From an uncultured Rikenella sp. (GTDB lineage: Bacteria; Bacteroidota; Bacteroidia; Bacteroidales; Rikenellaceae): a DNA stretch of 7,302 nucleotides. The notes under the pieces were generated by a model. That model was not told the DNA's origin, made no database searches, and saw nothing but the letters and a program-made list of their open reading frames with translations. The DNA lies in assembly GCF_910579375.1 (NCBI RefSeq), contig NZ_CAJTUJ010000091.1, forward strand, positions 1 to 7,302, in the 5' to 3' direction. Position 1 is the first letter of the stretch. Each line of letters starts with the position of its first letter. Shown in pieces: positions 1-7,302 of the stretch. Made by a program: the position numbers and the translations under genes.

Positions 1-77
1 AGCACAGCCCAATTCTCCGCCCCGTGTCGGCCTCACTGCGGCTCCGCTTTCGCTCCGCCGCGTTTTCGCGCGCCTGC

Positions 78-121
78 GCGATTCATTCTATTTCGGCTCA
101 CCGCCGAAATAGCTGAATCGC
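78..121. other. Long hairpin, possible end of an upstream transcript
   Basis: An inner perfect 10-bp stem (CTATTTCGGC at 88-97 with GCCGAAATAG at 103-112, loop TCACC) is extended by an outer 8-bp stem (GCGATTCA 78-85 with TGAATCGC 114-121), separated by a small asymmetric bulge (TT against C). No T-run follows on either strand, so a classical intrinsic terminator is not supported. It may be a 3'-end stabiliser, or a bidirectional end signal for a gene left of the window. The stem is directly visible; the role is inferred. I see nothing gene-like in 1-77. Confidence 0.6.
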
Positions 122-134
122 TTCTTCAGGCGGC

Positions 135-286
135 GGCGCGCGGCTTTGGCTATAGGAGGAGACTGCCCTCGGGCCGGGCAGGCCCCGCGTGCCCGCGGTG
201 GGCAAATGGCAGCCTCAGCCCCATTCTTTGTTCGCGCACTGGCGGAAATCTTGTCAAAACACGCAAGCGAGTTTTGACGAATTTCC
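135..286 (-). repeat. Interspersed palindrome-headed repeat, copy 1 (full length)
   Basis: Read on the minus strand, this copy starts with a 43-nt imperfect palindrome (286 to 244): outer arms GGAAAT/ATTTCC, inner arms GTCAAAAC/GTTTTGAC, loop around CTTG. It continues with CGCCAGTGCGCGAACAAAG, then AATGGGGCTGAGGCTGCC, a GC-rich variable middle, a GGGCAGT...CTCCT..TAG block and an end at AGCCGCGCGCC (145 to 135). The same order of blocks occurs on the plus strand at 6389-6537, and the head recurs at 6550-6640. There is no coding potential that I trust. It could be a small non-autonomous mobile element, a REP-like structural repeat or a structured RNA; the sequence does not decide. Confidence 0.7.
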
Positions 287-420
287 CTCCTAAGGTACGG
301 CGCTCGGTTACTTTTAAGTAATAAAAGCCGCCCGCCGTGGTGCGAACGCGTCCGCCGGGCGGGCAGGTGCCTCCCGGCACTCGGAATGGGCCGCCTCGGC
401 CCCAAGAACGACGTCCCCGT
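287..420. other. GC-rich intergenic stretch with small inverted repeats
   Basis: No gene is seen here. Visible structures are a 6-bp palindrome TTACTT/AAGTAA (308-321), an inverted pair CCGCCCG (328-334) and CGGGCGG (356-362), and a hairpin GTGCC/GGCAC with a four-base loop (367-380). On the minus strand this stretch lies directly downstream of the FISUMP-like fragment that ends at 421, so the 367-380 hairpin would fall in its 3' trailer if it is transcribed. Nothing further is recognisable. Confidence 0.4.
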
Positions 421-609
421 TTATTCCGAGAGGCAACGCAACTGAAAACCGTAGCCGCGGTGGCCCTGGCCTCTGAAATTGAGCCACGTCACGTGGAAAC
501 CCAAGTGCAGGCCGCCGATGCCGCTCGTGGCGGAAGACCAGCTGTAACCGAGGTTGCCGACGCTACGCTGCACGCCATCCGCATGATCGCGGTAGCCCGG
601 GGCAGCCTC
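421..609 (-). pseudogene. C-terminal fragment of a FISUMP-like (lectin-fold) protein, copy A
   Basis: The minus strand encodes about 62 residues ending in RGYGFQLRCLSE and a TAA at 421-423. The pattern AxGYR, G-x-VG-x-x-GYxWSS, LxF and R-x-x-GF-x-(V/L)RC is that of the C-terminal end of the FISUMP/Fibrobacter major paralogous domain, common in Bacteroidota surface and secreted proteins with a C-type-lectin-like fold. Only this last segment is present: there is no start codon with a credible ribosome site, no signal peptide and no N-terminal half, so I call it a fragment. It may be a decayed gene end, a silent cassette or an orphan variable region. It sits about 180 bp downstream of lon, in the same orientation but not in lon's frame. 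A homologous fragment lies at 6828-7031; over 60 codons without gaps, 32 residues agree. The family call is from remembered motifs, not a search. Confidence 0.6.
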
Positions 610-720
610 CAAAAATGGAGCGCCACAAACAAAGGCCCCCAAAAAAGGCCACCCCCAAAATGGGGCCTCCCCCAAAAAAGGCGCCCACAAACAAAAACCT
701 CCCGCCCCCAAAAAACTCAA
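603..720. repeat. Degenerate ~16-nt tandem array (C5A6 type)
   Basis: On the plus strand CCCCCAAAA recurs at 636, 652, 669 and 705, and weaker versions begin near 607, 622 and 685, giving about seven units spaced 14-20 nt. On the minus strand each unit reads approximately CCTTTTTTGGGGG, so four runs of five G alternate with T-runs. That gives G-quadruplex potential as well as small hairpins such as CTCC/GGAG around ATTTTT. In the frame of the FISUMP-like fragment the array encodes a hydrophobic series with recurring APF(L/W), and its last unit runs into the FLxAAxGYR start of that fragment. It may therefore be an expansion of that short coding segment. It lies just beyond the lon terminator. 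Confidence 0.65.
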
Positions 721-727
721 AAAGCCT

Positions 728-760
728 ATAAAAAGAAAGGAGGCCCCAGAGAGCCTCCCG
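728..760 (-). terminator. Intrinsic terminator of lon
   Basis: Downstream of the lon stop on the minus strand, GGAGGC (758-753) pairs with GCCTCC (744-739) around an 8-nt loop. It is followed immediately by a T-rich tract, TTTCTTTTT (738-730). It lies about 32 nt past the stop codon, the usual place for a factor-independent terminator. The stem is short but all G-C rich. Confidence 0.75.
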
Positions 761-791
761 ATCAAATAGCCTCCCCCTCGAAGACACCCCC

Positions 792-3215
792 TCACACCAG
801 CGCCAGCTTCAAGACCTCCTCCAGCGTCGTGACATAGTGGAACGCCAGCCCCTTGACATACTCCGGCTTGATCTCCTCGATATCCTTCCGGTTCTCCGCG
901 CTGAGGATGATATCCGTAATCCCCGCCCGCTTCGCCGCCAGAATCTTCTCCTTCACCCCCCCCACCGGCAACACCTTTCCCCGGAGCGTCGTTTCTCCCG
1001 TCATCGCATACCGCGCCTGCACCTTCCGCCCCGAGAAGACCGACGCCAGCGCCGTCACCATCGTGATCCCCGCCGACGGCCCATCCTTCGGAATCGCCCC
1101 CTCCGGCACATGGATGTGAATATCGTTCTCCTCGAACAACTCCTGCCGTATCCCCAACTGCTCCGCATGCGCCTTCACCCATCCCAGCGCGATCGACGCC
1201 GACTCCTTCATCACATCCCCCAGATTCCCCGTGATAATCAGATTTCCCTTGCCGCGGTTCAGCGACGACTCAATGTAGAGGATATCCCCCCCCACCTCCG
1301 TCCACGCCAGCCCCGTCACCACCCCCACATGCTGATTTCCCTCGTACATCTCGTTCAGGAACCTCGGCACCCCCAGCATCTTCTCCACCCCCTCCGGCGA
1401 GACCGTCGCCTCGAACGGCTCCTCCATCCCGATCTCCTTCGCCCTGTAGCGGACAATCTTGGCAATCAGCTTGTCCAGCGTCCTCACCCCCGACTCCCGC
1501 GTATACTCCGATACAATCTTCTCGATCGCCCGCTTGCCCAGCTTGAGCTGCTCCGCCGTCACCCCGTGCGCCTCTAACTGCTTCGGCAGCAAGTGCCGCT
1601 TGACGATTTCCACCTTCTCTTCCAGCAGGTAGCCGCTGACATTGATCATCTCCATCCGGTCGCGCAGCGCCGACGAGATATTCCCGATATTGTTCGCCGT
1701 CGCGATGAACAACACCTTCGAGAGATCGTACTCCGTATCCAGGTAATTGTCGTGGAACGTACTGTTCTGCTCCGGATCCAGCACCTCCAGCAGCGCCGAC
1801 GCCGGGTCCCCGTGATTCGACTGCCCCACCTTATCGATCTCGTCCAGAATAATCACCGGATTCGACGACCCCGCCCGCCGGATCGTCTGCAAAATCCGCC
1901 CCGGCATCGCCCCGATATACGTCCGTCGGTGTCCCCTGATCTCCGCCTCATCGTGCATCCCCCCCAGCGAAATCCGCCCGAACTTCCGTTTGAGCGACGC
2001 CGCCACCGACTTCCCCAGCGACGTTTTCCCCACCCCCGGAGGCCCGTACAGACACAGAATCGGCGACTTCAAATCCCCCTTCAGCTTCAGCACCGCCAAG
2101 TGCTCCAAGATCCGATCCTTCACATCGTCCAGCCCGAAATGATCCGCATCCAGCAGCCGCTTCGCCCGCTTCAAGTCCAGATTATCCTTCGTCACCTCCT
2201 CCCACGGCAGCTCCAGCATCAGTTGCAAGTAATTCATCTGCACCGAATACTCCGCCACCGCCGGATTCATCCGATCCAGCTTATCCAACTCCTTGAAGAA
2301 CACCTCCTTGACCCCCTCGCTCCATTTTTTCGTCTGCGCCTTTTCGCGCAACTCCTCCACCTCCCTTTCCGCCGGATTCCCCCCCAGTTCGTCCTGAATC
2401 GTCCGAATCTGCTGTTGCAGGAAATACTCCCTCTGCTGCTGATCGATATCCTCCTTCACCTTGCTTTGGATCTCGTTTTTGAGCTCGATCAGCTGCTGCT
2501 CCCTCACCAGAATCTCCAGCAGCTTCCTCGCCCTCGCCACCAGCCCCGGCGCCTCCAGCAGCGCCTGCCGATCCGAATCCGGCAACTCGATATTCGAGCT
2601 GATGAAATTGATCAACCCCCTCCTGCTATCGATATTTTTGATCGCGAACGTCGCCTCCTGCGGGATATTCGACGACATCCCGATAATCCTGAGCGCCACC
2701 TCCTTGACCGACTCGATCAGCGCATCCAGCTCGATATTCGCCTTCTCCGGCGTGACATCCTTCAGCGGCCTGACACTCGCCCTGAAGAACGGCTCCGAGC
2801 TGACGAACTCCTTGATTTCAAACTTTTCCACCCCGTGCAGAATCACCGTCAGGTTTCCGTTCGGCATCTCCAGCACCTTCAGTATCCGTGCCGCCGTCCC
2901 CACCGCATAGAGATCCTCCGGCCCCGGATTCTCCACCTCCGCCTCCTTCTGCAATAACGCCCCCAGCATCCCCCCGTTCTCCTCCACCTCCTTGACCAGC
3001 TTCATCGACTTTTCTCGCCCCACCGTAATCGGCGTGATCGCCCCCGGGAAGAGCACCGAACTGCGCAGCGTCAGAATCGGCAACAACTCCGGCAACGTCC
3101 CCCCCTGCGGTTCGTCATCCTCCGCCGCCACGATCGGAATCACCTGGCTCTTTCCGTCCAACACATCCGAGATACCCGACAACCGGTCGATCCACGTATT
3201 TTGTTTCTTGCTCAT
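792..3215 (-). CDS. lon: ATP-dependent endopeptidase Lon (LonA type)
   Basis: Cytoplasmic hexameric AAA+ serine protease that unfolds and degrades misfolded and short-lived regulatory proteins. The 807 residues match the usual bacterial LonA length. Visible domains: N-terminal substrate-recognition LAN domain (about 41-240, beginning LPELLPILTLR), a charged helical segment with EYFLQQQIRTIQDELG (about 263-278), the AAA+ module with Walker A GPPGVGKT (391-398), Walker B VIILDEIDK (454-462) and an arginine-finger region LRDRME (517-522), and the C-terminal protease domain with KDGPSAG carrying catalytic Ser714 and GGVKEK carrying Lys757 of the Ser-Lys dyad. All key residues are present, so it should be active. 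I start at MSKKQNTW (3215) because AAAGG lies 7 nt upstream and the putative promoter -7 box would leave no leader for the in-frame codon at 3263. Gly, Val, Ala and Thr codons mostly end in G, unlike valS. It is transcribed alone, divergent from valS. Confidence 0.97.
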   Translation of the reverse strand: MSKKQNTWIDRLSGISDVLDGKSQVIPIVAAEDDEPQGGTLPELLPILTLRSSVLFPGAITPITVGREKSMKLVKEVEENGGMLGALLQKEAEVENPGPEDLYAVGTAARILKVLEMPNGNLTVILHGVEKFEIKEFVSSEPFFRASVRPLKDVTPEKANIELDALIESVKEVALRIIGMSSNIPQEATFAIKNIDSRRGLINFISSNIELPDSDRQALLEAPGLVARARKLLEILVREQQLIELKNEIQSKVKEDIDQQQREYFLQQQIRTIQDELGGNPAEREVEELREKAQTKKWSEGVKEVFFKELDKLDRMNPAVAEYSVQMNYLQLMLELPWEEVTKDNLDLKRAKRLLDADHFGLDDVKDRILEHLAVLKLKGDLKSPILCLYGPPGVGKTSLGKSVAASLKRKFGRISLGGMHDEAEIRGHRRTYIGAMPGRILQTIRRAGSSNPVIILDEIDKVGQSNHGDPASALLEVLDPEQNSTFHDNYLDTEYDLSKVLFIATANNIGNISSALRDRMEMINVSGYLLEEKVEIVKRHLLPKQLEAHGVTAEQLKLGKRAIEKIVSEYTRESGVRTLDKLIAKIVRYRAKEIGMEEPFEATVSPEGVEKMLGVPRFLNEMYEGNQHVGVVTGLAWTEVGGDILYIESSLNRGKGNLIITGNLGDVMKESASIALGWVKAHAEQLGIRQELFEENDIHIHVPEGAIPKDGPSAGITMVTALASVFSGRKVQARYAMTGETTLRGKVLPVGGVKEKILAAKRAGITDIILSAENRKDIEEIKPEYVKGLAFHYVTTLEEVLKLALV

Positions 3216-3222
3216 AATCAAA

Positions 3223-3227
3223 CCTTT
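3223..3227 (-). promoter_or_regulatory. Ribosome binding site of lon
   Basis: AAAGG on the minus strand, 7 nt before the ATG at 3215-3213. It decides the start: the in-frame codon 16 residues upstream (3263) has no comparable purine-rich site. Confidence 0.6.
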
Positions 3228-3267
3228 CTGTACTATTTGGCCCACTGCCGCGCAGCGAGGCATTCTG

Positions 3268-3275
3268 CAAAAATA
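3268..3275 (-). promoter_or_regulatory. Putative lon promoter, -7 box
   Basis: TATTTTTG on the minus strand fits the Bacteroidota -7 consensus TAnnTTTG. Transcription would start near 3258-3262, giving a leader of about 45 nt. No good -33 TTTG lies at the usual 19-21 nt spacing; TTCG at 3291-3288 is too close (12 nt). No HrcA-type inverted repeat or other heat-shock operator is visible. Confidence 0.45.
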
Positions 3276-3330
3276 TTAAAAAAACGCCGAACCCCTCCGC
3301 TTTATTTTTTGCCACCCCCTCCCCGAAGCG

Positions 3331-3362
3331 TTCGGTTAATCGGAAACAGTTTTGTAATTTTG
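3331..3362 (+). promoter_or_regulatory. Putative valS promoter
   Basis: TAATTTTG (3355-3362) fits the Bacteroidota -7 consensus TAnnTTTG. TTCG (3331-3334), one base off the -33 TTTG, lies 20 nt upstream of it, the expected spacing. Transcription would start near 3368-3370. This leaves about 55 nt before the start chosen for valS. Confidence 0.55.
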
Positions 3363-3372
3363 TCCCTCTGCG

Positions 3373-3388
3373 TGCTTTGCAAAAAGCA
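3373..3388 (+). other. Hairpin with GCAA loop at the 5' end of the valS leader
   Basis: TGCTTT (3373-3378) and AAAGCA (3383-3388) form a 6-bp stem closed by GCAA, a GNRA-type tetraloop. It would lie within a few bases of the predicted 5' end of the mRNA. A competing fold pairs TTTGCA (3376-3381) with TGCAAA (3389-3394). No T-box features were recognised: there is no long leader or specifier stem, which is as expected outside the Gram-positives. A role in mRNA stability is inference only. Confidence 0.4.
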
Positions 3389-3423
3389 TGCAAAACGAAG
3401 GGAACCCTAAAAAACCGGACAAA

Positions 3424-6105
<2,682 letters not shown>

Positions 6106-6164
6106 TCCCAGGGTTTGGGAGAGAAGAGAGAGCGGAGAAAGCCGCGCATAGTACGCAGCCAAAC

Positions 6165-6204
6165 AAGCTACGGCGACCTTTTTAGGTCGCCGTAGCTTTG
6201 TATT
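6165..6204 (+). terminator. Terminator of valS
   Basis: A perfect 15-bp stem, AAGCTACGGCGACCT (6165-6179) with its complement at 6184-6198, closed by TTTT and followed by TGTATT. It lies 60 nt after the valS stop. The trailing T-run is weak, but the stem is long and stable. A transcript arriving from the right on the minus strand would form the same stem. Confidence 0.8.
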
Positions 6205-6281
6205 AGGCCATTTTCCGCCCTTCGGTCGCCGCACCCCCGGCGCGCCCGCTGAAAATCCAGCTCAATCGGGCCGACCCGGCC

Positions 6282-6317
6282 AGAGCATCCCGTAGGGATG
6301 CGCTCTGAAGTTTTTTT
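6282..6317 (+). terminator. Second hairpin followed by a T7 run
   Basis: GCATCCC (6285-6291) pairs with GGGATGC (6295-6301) around GTA; AGA (6282-6284) can extend onto TCT (6304-6306) across a bulge. A run of seven T begins at 6311. The distance between stem and T-run is longer than usual for an intrinsic terminator, so this is a weak call. It could act as a back-up end signal for valS. Confidence 0.4.
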
Positions 6318-6318
6318 G

Positions 6319-6342
6319 GTTCTTTTTGTTCACAAAAAGAAC
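6319..6342. other. Perfect 10-bp A/T-rich hairpin
   Basis: GTTCTTTTTG (6319-6328) and CAAAAAGAAC (6333-6342) pair perfectly around a 4-base loop, directly after the T7 run at 6311-6317. On the minus strand the arm supplies a T5 tract inside the stem rather than after it. It may be a structured RNA end or part of the repeat-rich intergenic material; no function is assigned. Confidence 0.5.
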
Positions 6343-6388
6343 AGTTCTGTCCGGCACAGAGCTCGACCCGCGCGCGACTGCTGAAGTA

Positions 6389-6537
6389 GGAAATCATTCA
6401 AACGCGTGTGATGCGTTTGAATAAGATTTCCGCCAGCGCGCGGACAAAGAATGGGGGTAGAGGCTGCCATTAAATCACCCGAAGGGTGCGCCCGCCCGGC
6501 GTAAGGGCAGTACCCTCCTGTAGGACAGCCGCGCGCC
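6389..6537 (+). repeat. Interspersed palindrome-headed repeat, copy 2 (full length)
   Basis: The head is a 43-nt palindrome (6389-6431): GGAAATC, then ATTCAAACGC, a 7-nt loop, GCGTTTGAAT, an AA bulge and GATTTCC. The inner 10-bp stem is perfect. The body follows the same block order as copy 1: CGCCAGCGCGCG, GACAAAGAATGGGG, GAGGCTGCCATT, a GC-rich middle, GGGCAGT, CCTCCTGTAG and AGCCGCGCGCC. Relative to copies 1 and 3, several stem positions have changed on both sides so that pairing is kept. It lies in opposite orientation to copy 1 and 12 nt before copy 3. Confidence 0.72.
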
Positions 6538-6549
6538 ACGCCTAAAAAG

Positions 6550-6640
6550 GGAAATCGTCAAAATGTGTTGGCACGTTTTGACAAGATTTCCCCCGGCGCG
6601 CGAACAGAGAATGCGAAACAGAGAATAGGGTAGAGGCCAC
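6550..6640 (+). repeat. Interspersed palindrome-headed repeat, copy 3 (head only)
   Basis: The 42-nt head (6550-6591) has arms GGAAATC and GATTTCC, inner arms GTCAAAATGTG and CACGTTTTGAC with one G-T wobble, loop TTGG and the same AA bulge on the right side. GGCGCGCGAACAGAGAAT follows, then GGGTAGAGGC (6628-6637), after which similarity to copies 1 and 2 is lost. The body is therefore truncated or replaced. It is in tandem with copy 2. Confidence 0.65.
6600..6626 (+). repeat. Short tandem duplication inside repeat copy 3
   Basis: GCGAACAGAGAAT (6600-6612) is followed at once by GCGAAACAGAGAAT (6613-6626), differing by one inserted A. Copies 1 and 2 have this block once, so it is a local duplication in copy 3. 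Confidence 0.7.
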
Positions 6641-6687
6641 GTGCGAACCAAGCACGGGGCAAAGATTTTGGTTGATTAGGAGCGGGT

Positions 6688-6749
6688 CGGAGCCAGCGTG
6701 GGCAAAACGAGCATCGCGACGTTGCAGGCCTACGCCTGGGGTGGCTCCG
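6688..6749. other. Structured intergenic segment (long-range stem with inner hairpin)
   Basis: CGGAGCCA (6688-6695) is complementary to TGGCTCCG (6742-6749). Between them CAGGC (6725-6729) pairs with GCCTG (6734-6738) around CTAC. The two helices could form one branched RNA fold. No promoter or terminator is clear around it and I do not recognise it as a tRNA or a known small RNA. Confidence 0.35.
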
Positions 6750-6791
6750 GCCCGGGCGGATCTGCGAGCCGCAGGATTCCGCTCAAAAGTA

Positions 6792-6805
6792 GGGTAGAGG
6801 CTGCC
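6792..6805 (+). repeat. Orphan 14-nt piece of the interspersed repeat
   Basis: GGGTAGAGGCTGCC is identical to 6455-6468 within copy 2, and its first ten bases also match copy 3 (6628-6637). Here it stands without the palindromic head, 22 nt before the end of FISUMP-like fragment B. It is either a relic of a further copy or the conserved core of the family. Confidence 0.5.
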
Positions 6806-6827
6806 CAAAACGCGTTACCCCTCCTGT

Positions 6828-7031
6828 CTATTCCGAGAGACACCGCAACGGAAAACCGTAGGCGCGATCATCCGAGTTACCCGGATTGAGGATTTGCGTG
6901 TGGAAGTACAAGAACAAGCCGTAAATGCCGTTTGTGGAAGACGACCAGCCACCCCCGCCCAGACAGACATTGTACAGCACCCCATAGATATGGCCGCGAA
7001 AGCCCGGGGCGGCGGCACCCCTCACCGACAC
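6828..7031 (-). pseudogene. C-terminal fragment of a FISUMP-like (lectin-fold) protein, copy B
   Basis: The minus strand encodes AAAPGFRG to RAYGFPLRCLSE and a TAG at 6828-6830. It shows the same FISUMP-type end pattern as the fragment at 421-609, with GxWSSSTNG and a closing GF-x-LRC. A GTG at 7031 could start a 67-residue product but no ribosome site is evident. The reading frame is open further upstream to the TAG at 7074-7076, which is the stop of the acyltransferase-like gene, so the two share a frame with only that stop and a Gly/Arg-rich linker between them. Identity to copy A is 32 of 60 residues without gaps, concentrated at structural positions. It may be a relic, a silent cassette, or a tail reached by stop-codon suppression. 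Confidence 0.6.
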
Positions 7032-7073
7032 ACCCGAGACCGAATAGCGGAAACCCCGCCGCCCCGGCCCCCC

Positions 7074-7302
7074 CTACTCGATATTCGCCAGATGTCGTTC
7101 CACCTTTTGGACATACAACTCGCTCAGCGTGATGAGAATCCCCGTCTCCTCCACATTCCCGAAATCCGGATTGAGCGCCGTGTCGAACACCTTCATCGTC
7201 GGCGATAGACTCATGTACGCATTGATCAGCGGCGGAATCGTCTCATTGACCTCCCTGATCTTCCTCGACAGAATCTTGTAATCCTCCGCATACCCCCCCC
7301 CC
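7074..7302 (-). CDS. GNAT-type acyltransferase, hemolysin/GlsB-like (3' part only)
   Basis: The last 75 codons of a gene whose 5' part lies beyond the window; the stop is TAG at 7074-7076. The tail contains IPPLINAYMSLSPTMKVFDT and FGNVEETGILITL. I recognise this as the C-terminus of Bacteroidales GNAT proteins often annotated as hemolysin, which include the N-acyltransferase GlsB of glycine-lipid synthesis in Bacteroides; the OlsB-like family works at the inner face of the membrane on acyl-ACP. The acyl-transfer motifs would lie upstream and cannot be checked. Codons are mostly G-ending (40 of 72), as in lon. The first three codons in the window fall in a run of ten C on the plus strand and would encode Gly-Gly-Gly, which does not look like the family and may be a sequence error or contig edge. 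The exact substrate is uncertain. Confidence 0.6.
   Translation of the reverse strand, partial: GGGYAEDYKILSRKIREVNETIPPLINAYMSLSPTMKVFDTALNPDFGNVEETGILITLSELYVQKVERHLANIE

Noticed and set aside
88..405. Minus-strand open frames of 105 and 76 codons across repeat copy 1
   Set aside because: They run through the interspersed repeat and its palindrome; the Arg/Ala/Pro-rich products have no domain and the other copies do not keep the frame.
421..1182. Open frame linking the lon 3' region to FISUMP fragment A
   Set aside because: The part from 792 to 1182 is lon in another frame. Only the end (421-609) has family-like residues; a frameshift fusion with lon has no supporting slip site that I can see.
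1593..2957. 454-codon open frame on the plus strand, antisense to lon
   Set aside because: It is a shadow of lon created by G-ending codons. The product is an Arg/His/Pro/Leu/Gln-rich low-complexity chain with no domain, and lon has all its motifs.
3213..3263. Upstream start of lon at 3263
   Set aside because: It lies at or before the predicted transcription start and lacks a ribosome site; the 16 extra residues are unlike Lon N-termini.
3388..3423. Upstream ATG of valS at 3388
   Set aside because: It would add 12 residues not seen in remembered homologues and sits in a leader hairpin. It cannot be fully excluded, since Bacteroidota often lack a clear Shine-Dalgarno sequence.
6542..6808. 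88-codon minus-strand open frame across repeat copy 3
   Set aside because: It covers the palindrome and the structured segment; the translated sequence has no recognisable domain and no start signal.
6106..7073. tRNA or rRNA gene
   Set aside because: No T-loop-like GGTTCGAATCC, no cloverleaf arms and no conserved rRNA segments were found on either strand.

Overview
This is a chromosomal window from a fairly GC-rich member of the Bacteroidota, most likely a Bacteroidales of the Alistipes/Rikenellaceae type. That placement is inferred from three things: the ValRS and Lon sequences are of the Bacteroidales kind, both start regions carry the Bacteroidota -7 promoter form TAnnTTTG, and a GNAT acyltransferase tail typical of Bacteroidales sits at the right edge. 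No database search was possible.

Layout. Positions 1-791 hold no intact gene: a strong hairpin (78-121), a ~150-bp interspersed repeat (135-286), a C-terminal fragment of a FISUMP-like, C-type-lectin-like domain (421-609, minus), a degenerate ~16-nt tandem array (603-720) and the lon terminator (728-760). Then come lon (792-3215, minus) and valS (3424-6105, plus), divergently transcribed from a ~208-bp region with a promoter-like site for each. Positions 6106-7073 are again without an intact gene: the valS terminator, more hairpins, two further copies of the interspersed repeat, a structured segment and a second FISUMP-like fragment (6828-7031, minus). The window ends inside the 3' part of an acyltransferase-like gene (7074-7302, minus) at a run of ten C.

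Function. The two complete genes are housekeeping: ATP-dependent protein quality control (Lon) and valine charging of tRNA (ValRS). They do not form a pathway and only share a divergent promoter region. The partial gene probably belongs to amino-acid-linked lipid (glycine lipid) synthesis.

The unusual material is in the spaces between genes. (1) The two FISUMP-like fragments align without gaps over 60 codons; invariant structural codons alternate with codons changed at two or three bases, as in hypervariable lectin-fold surfaces such as diversity-generating retroelement targets. One of them lies in the same reading frame as the acyltransferase, separated only by a TAG stop and a short linker. 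(2) A palindrome-headed repeat occurs three times, with compensatory changes in its stem. (3) The plus strand is C-rich over genes on both strands, so lon uses mainly G-ending codons and valS mainly C-ending ones. No reverse transcriptase, transposase, CRISPR array or tRNA was seen.
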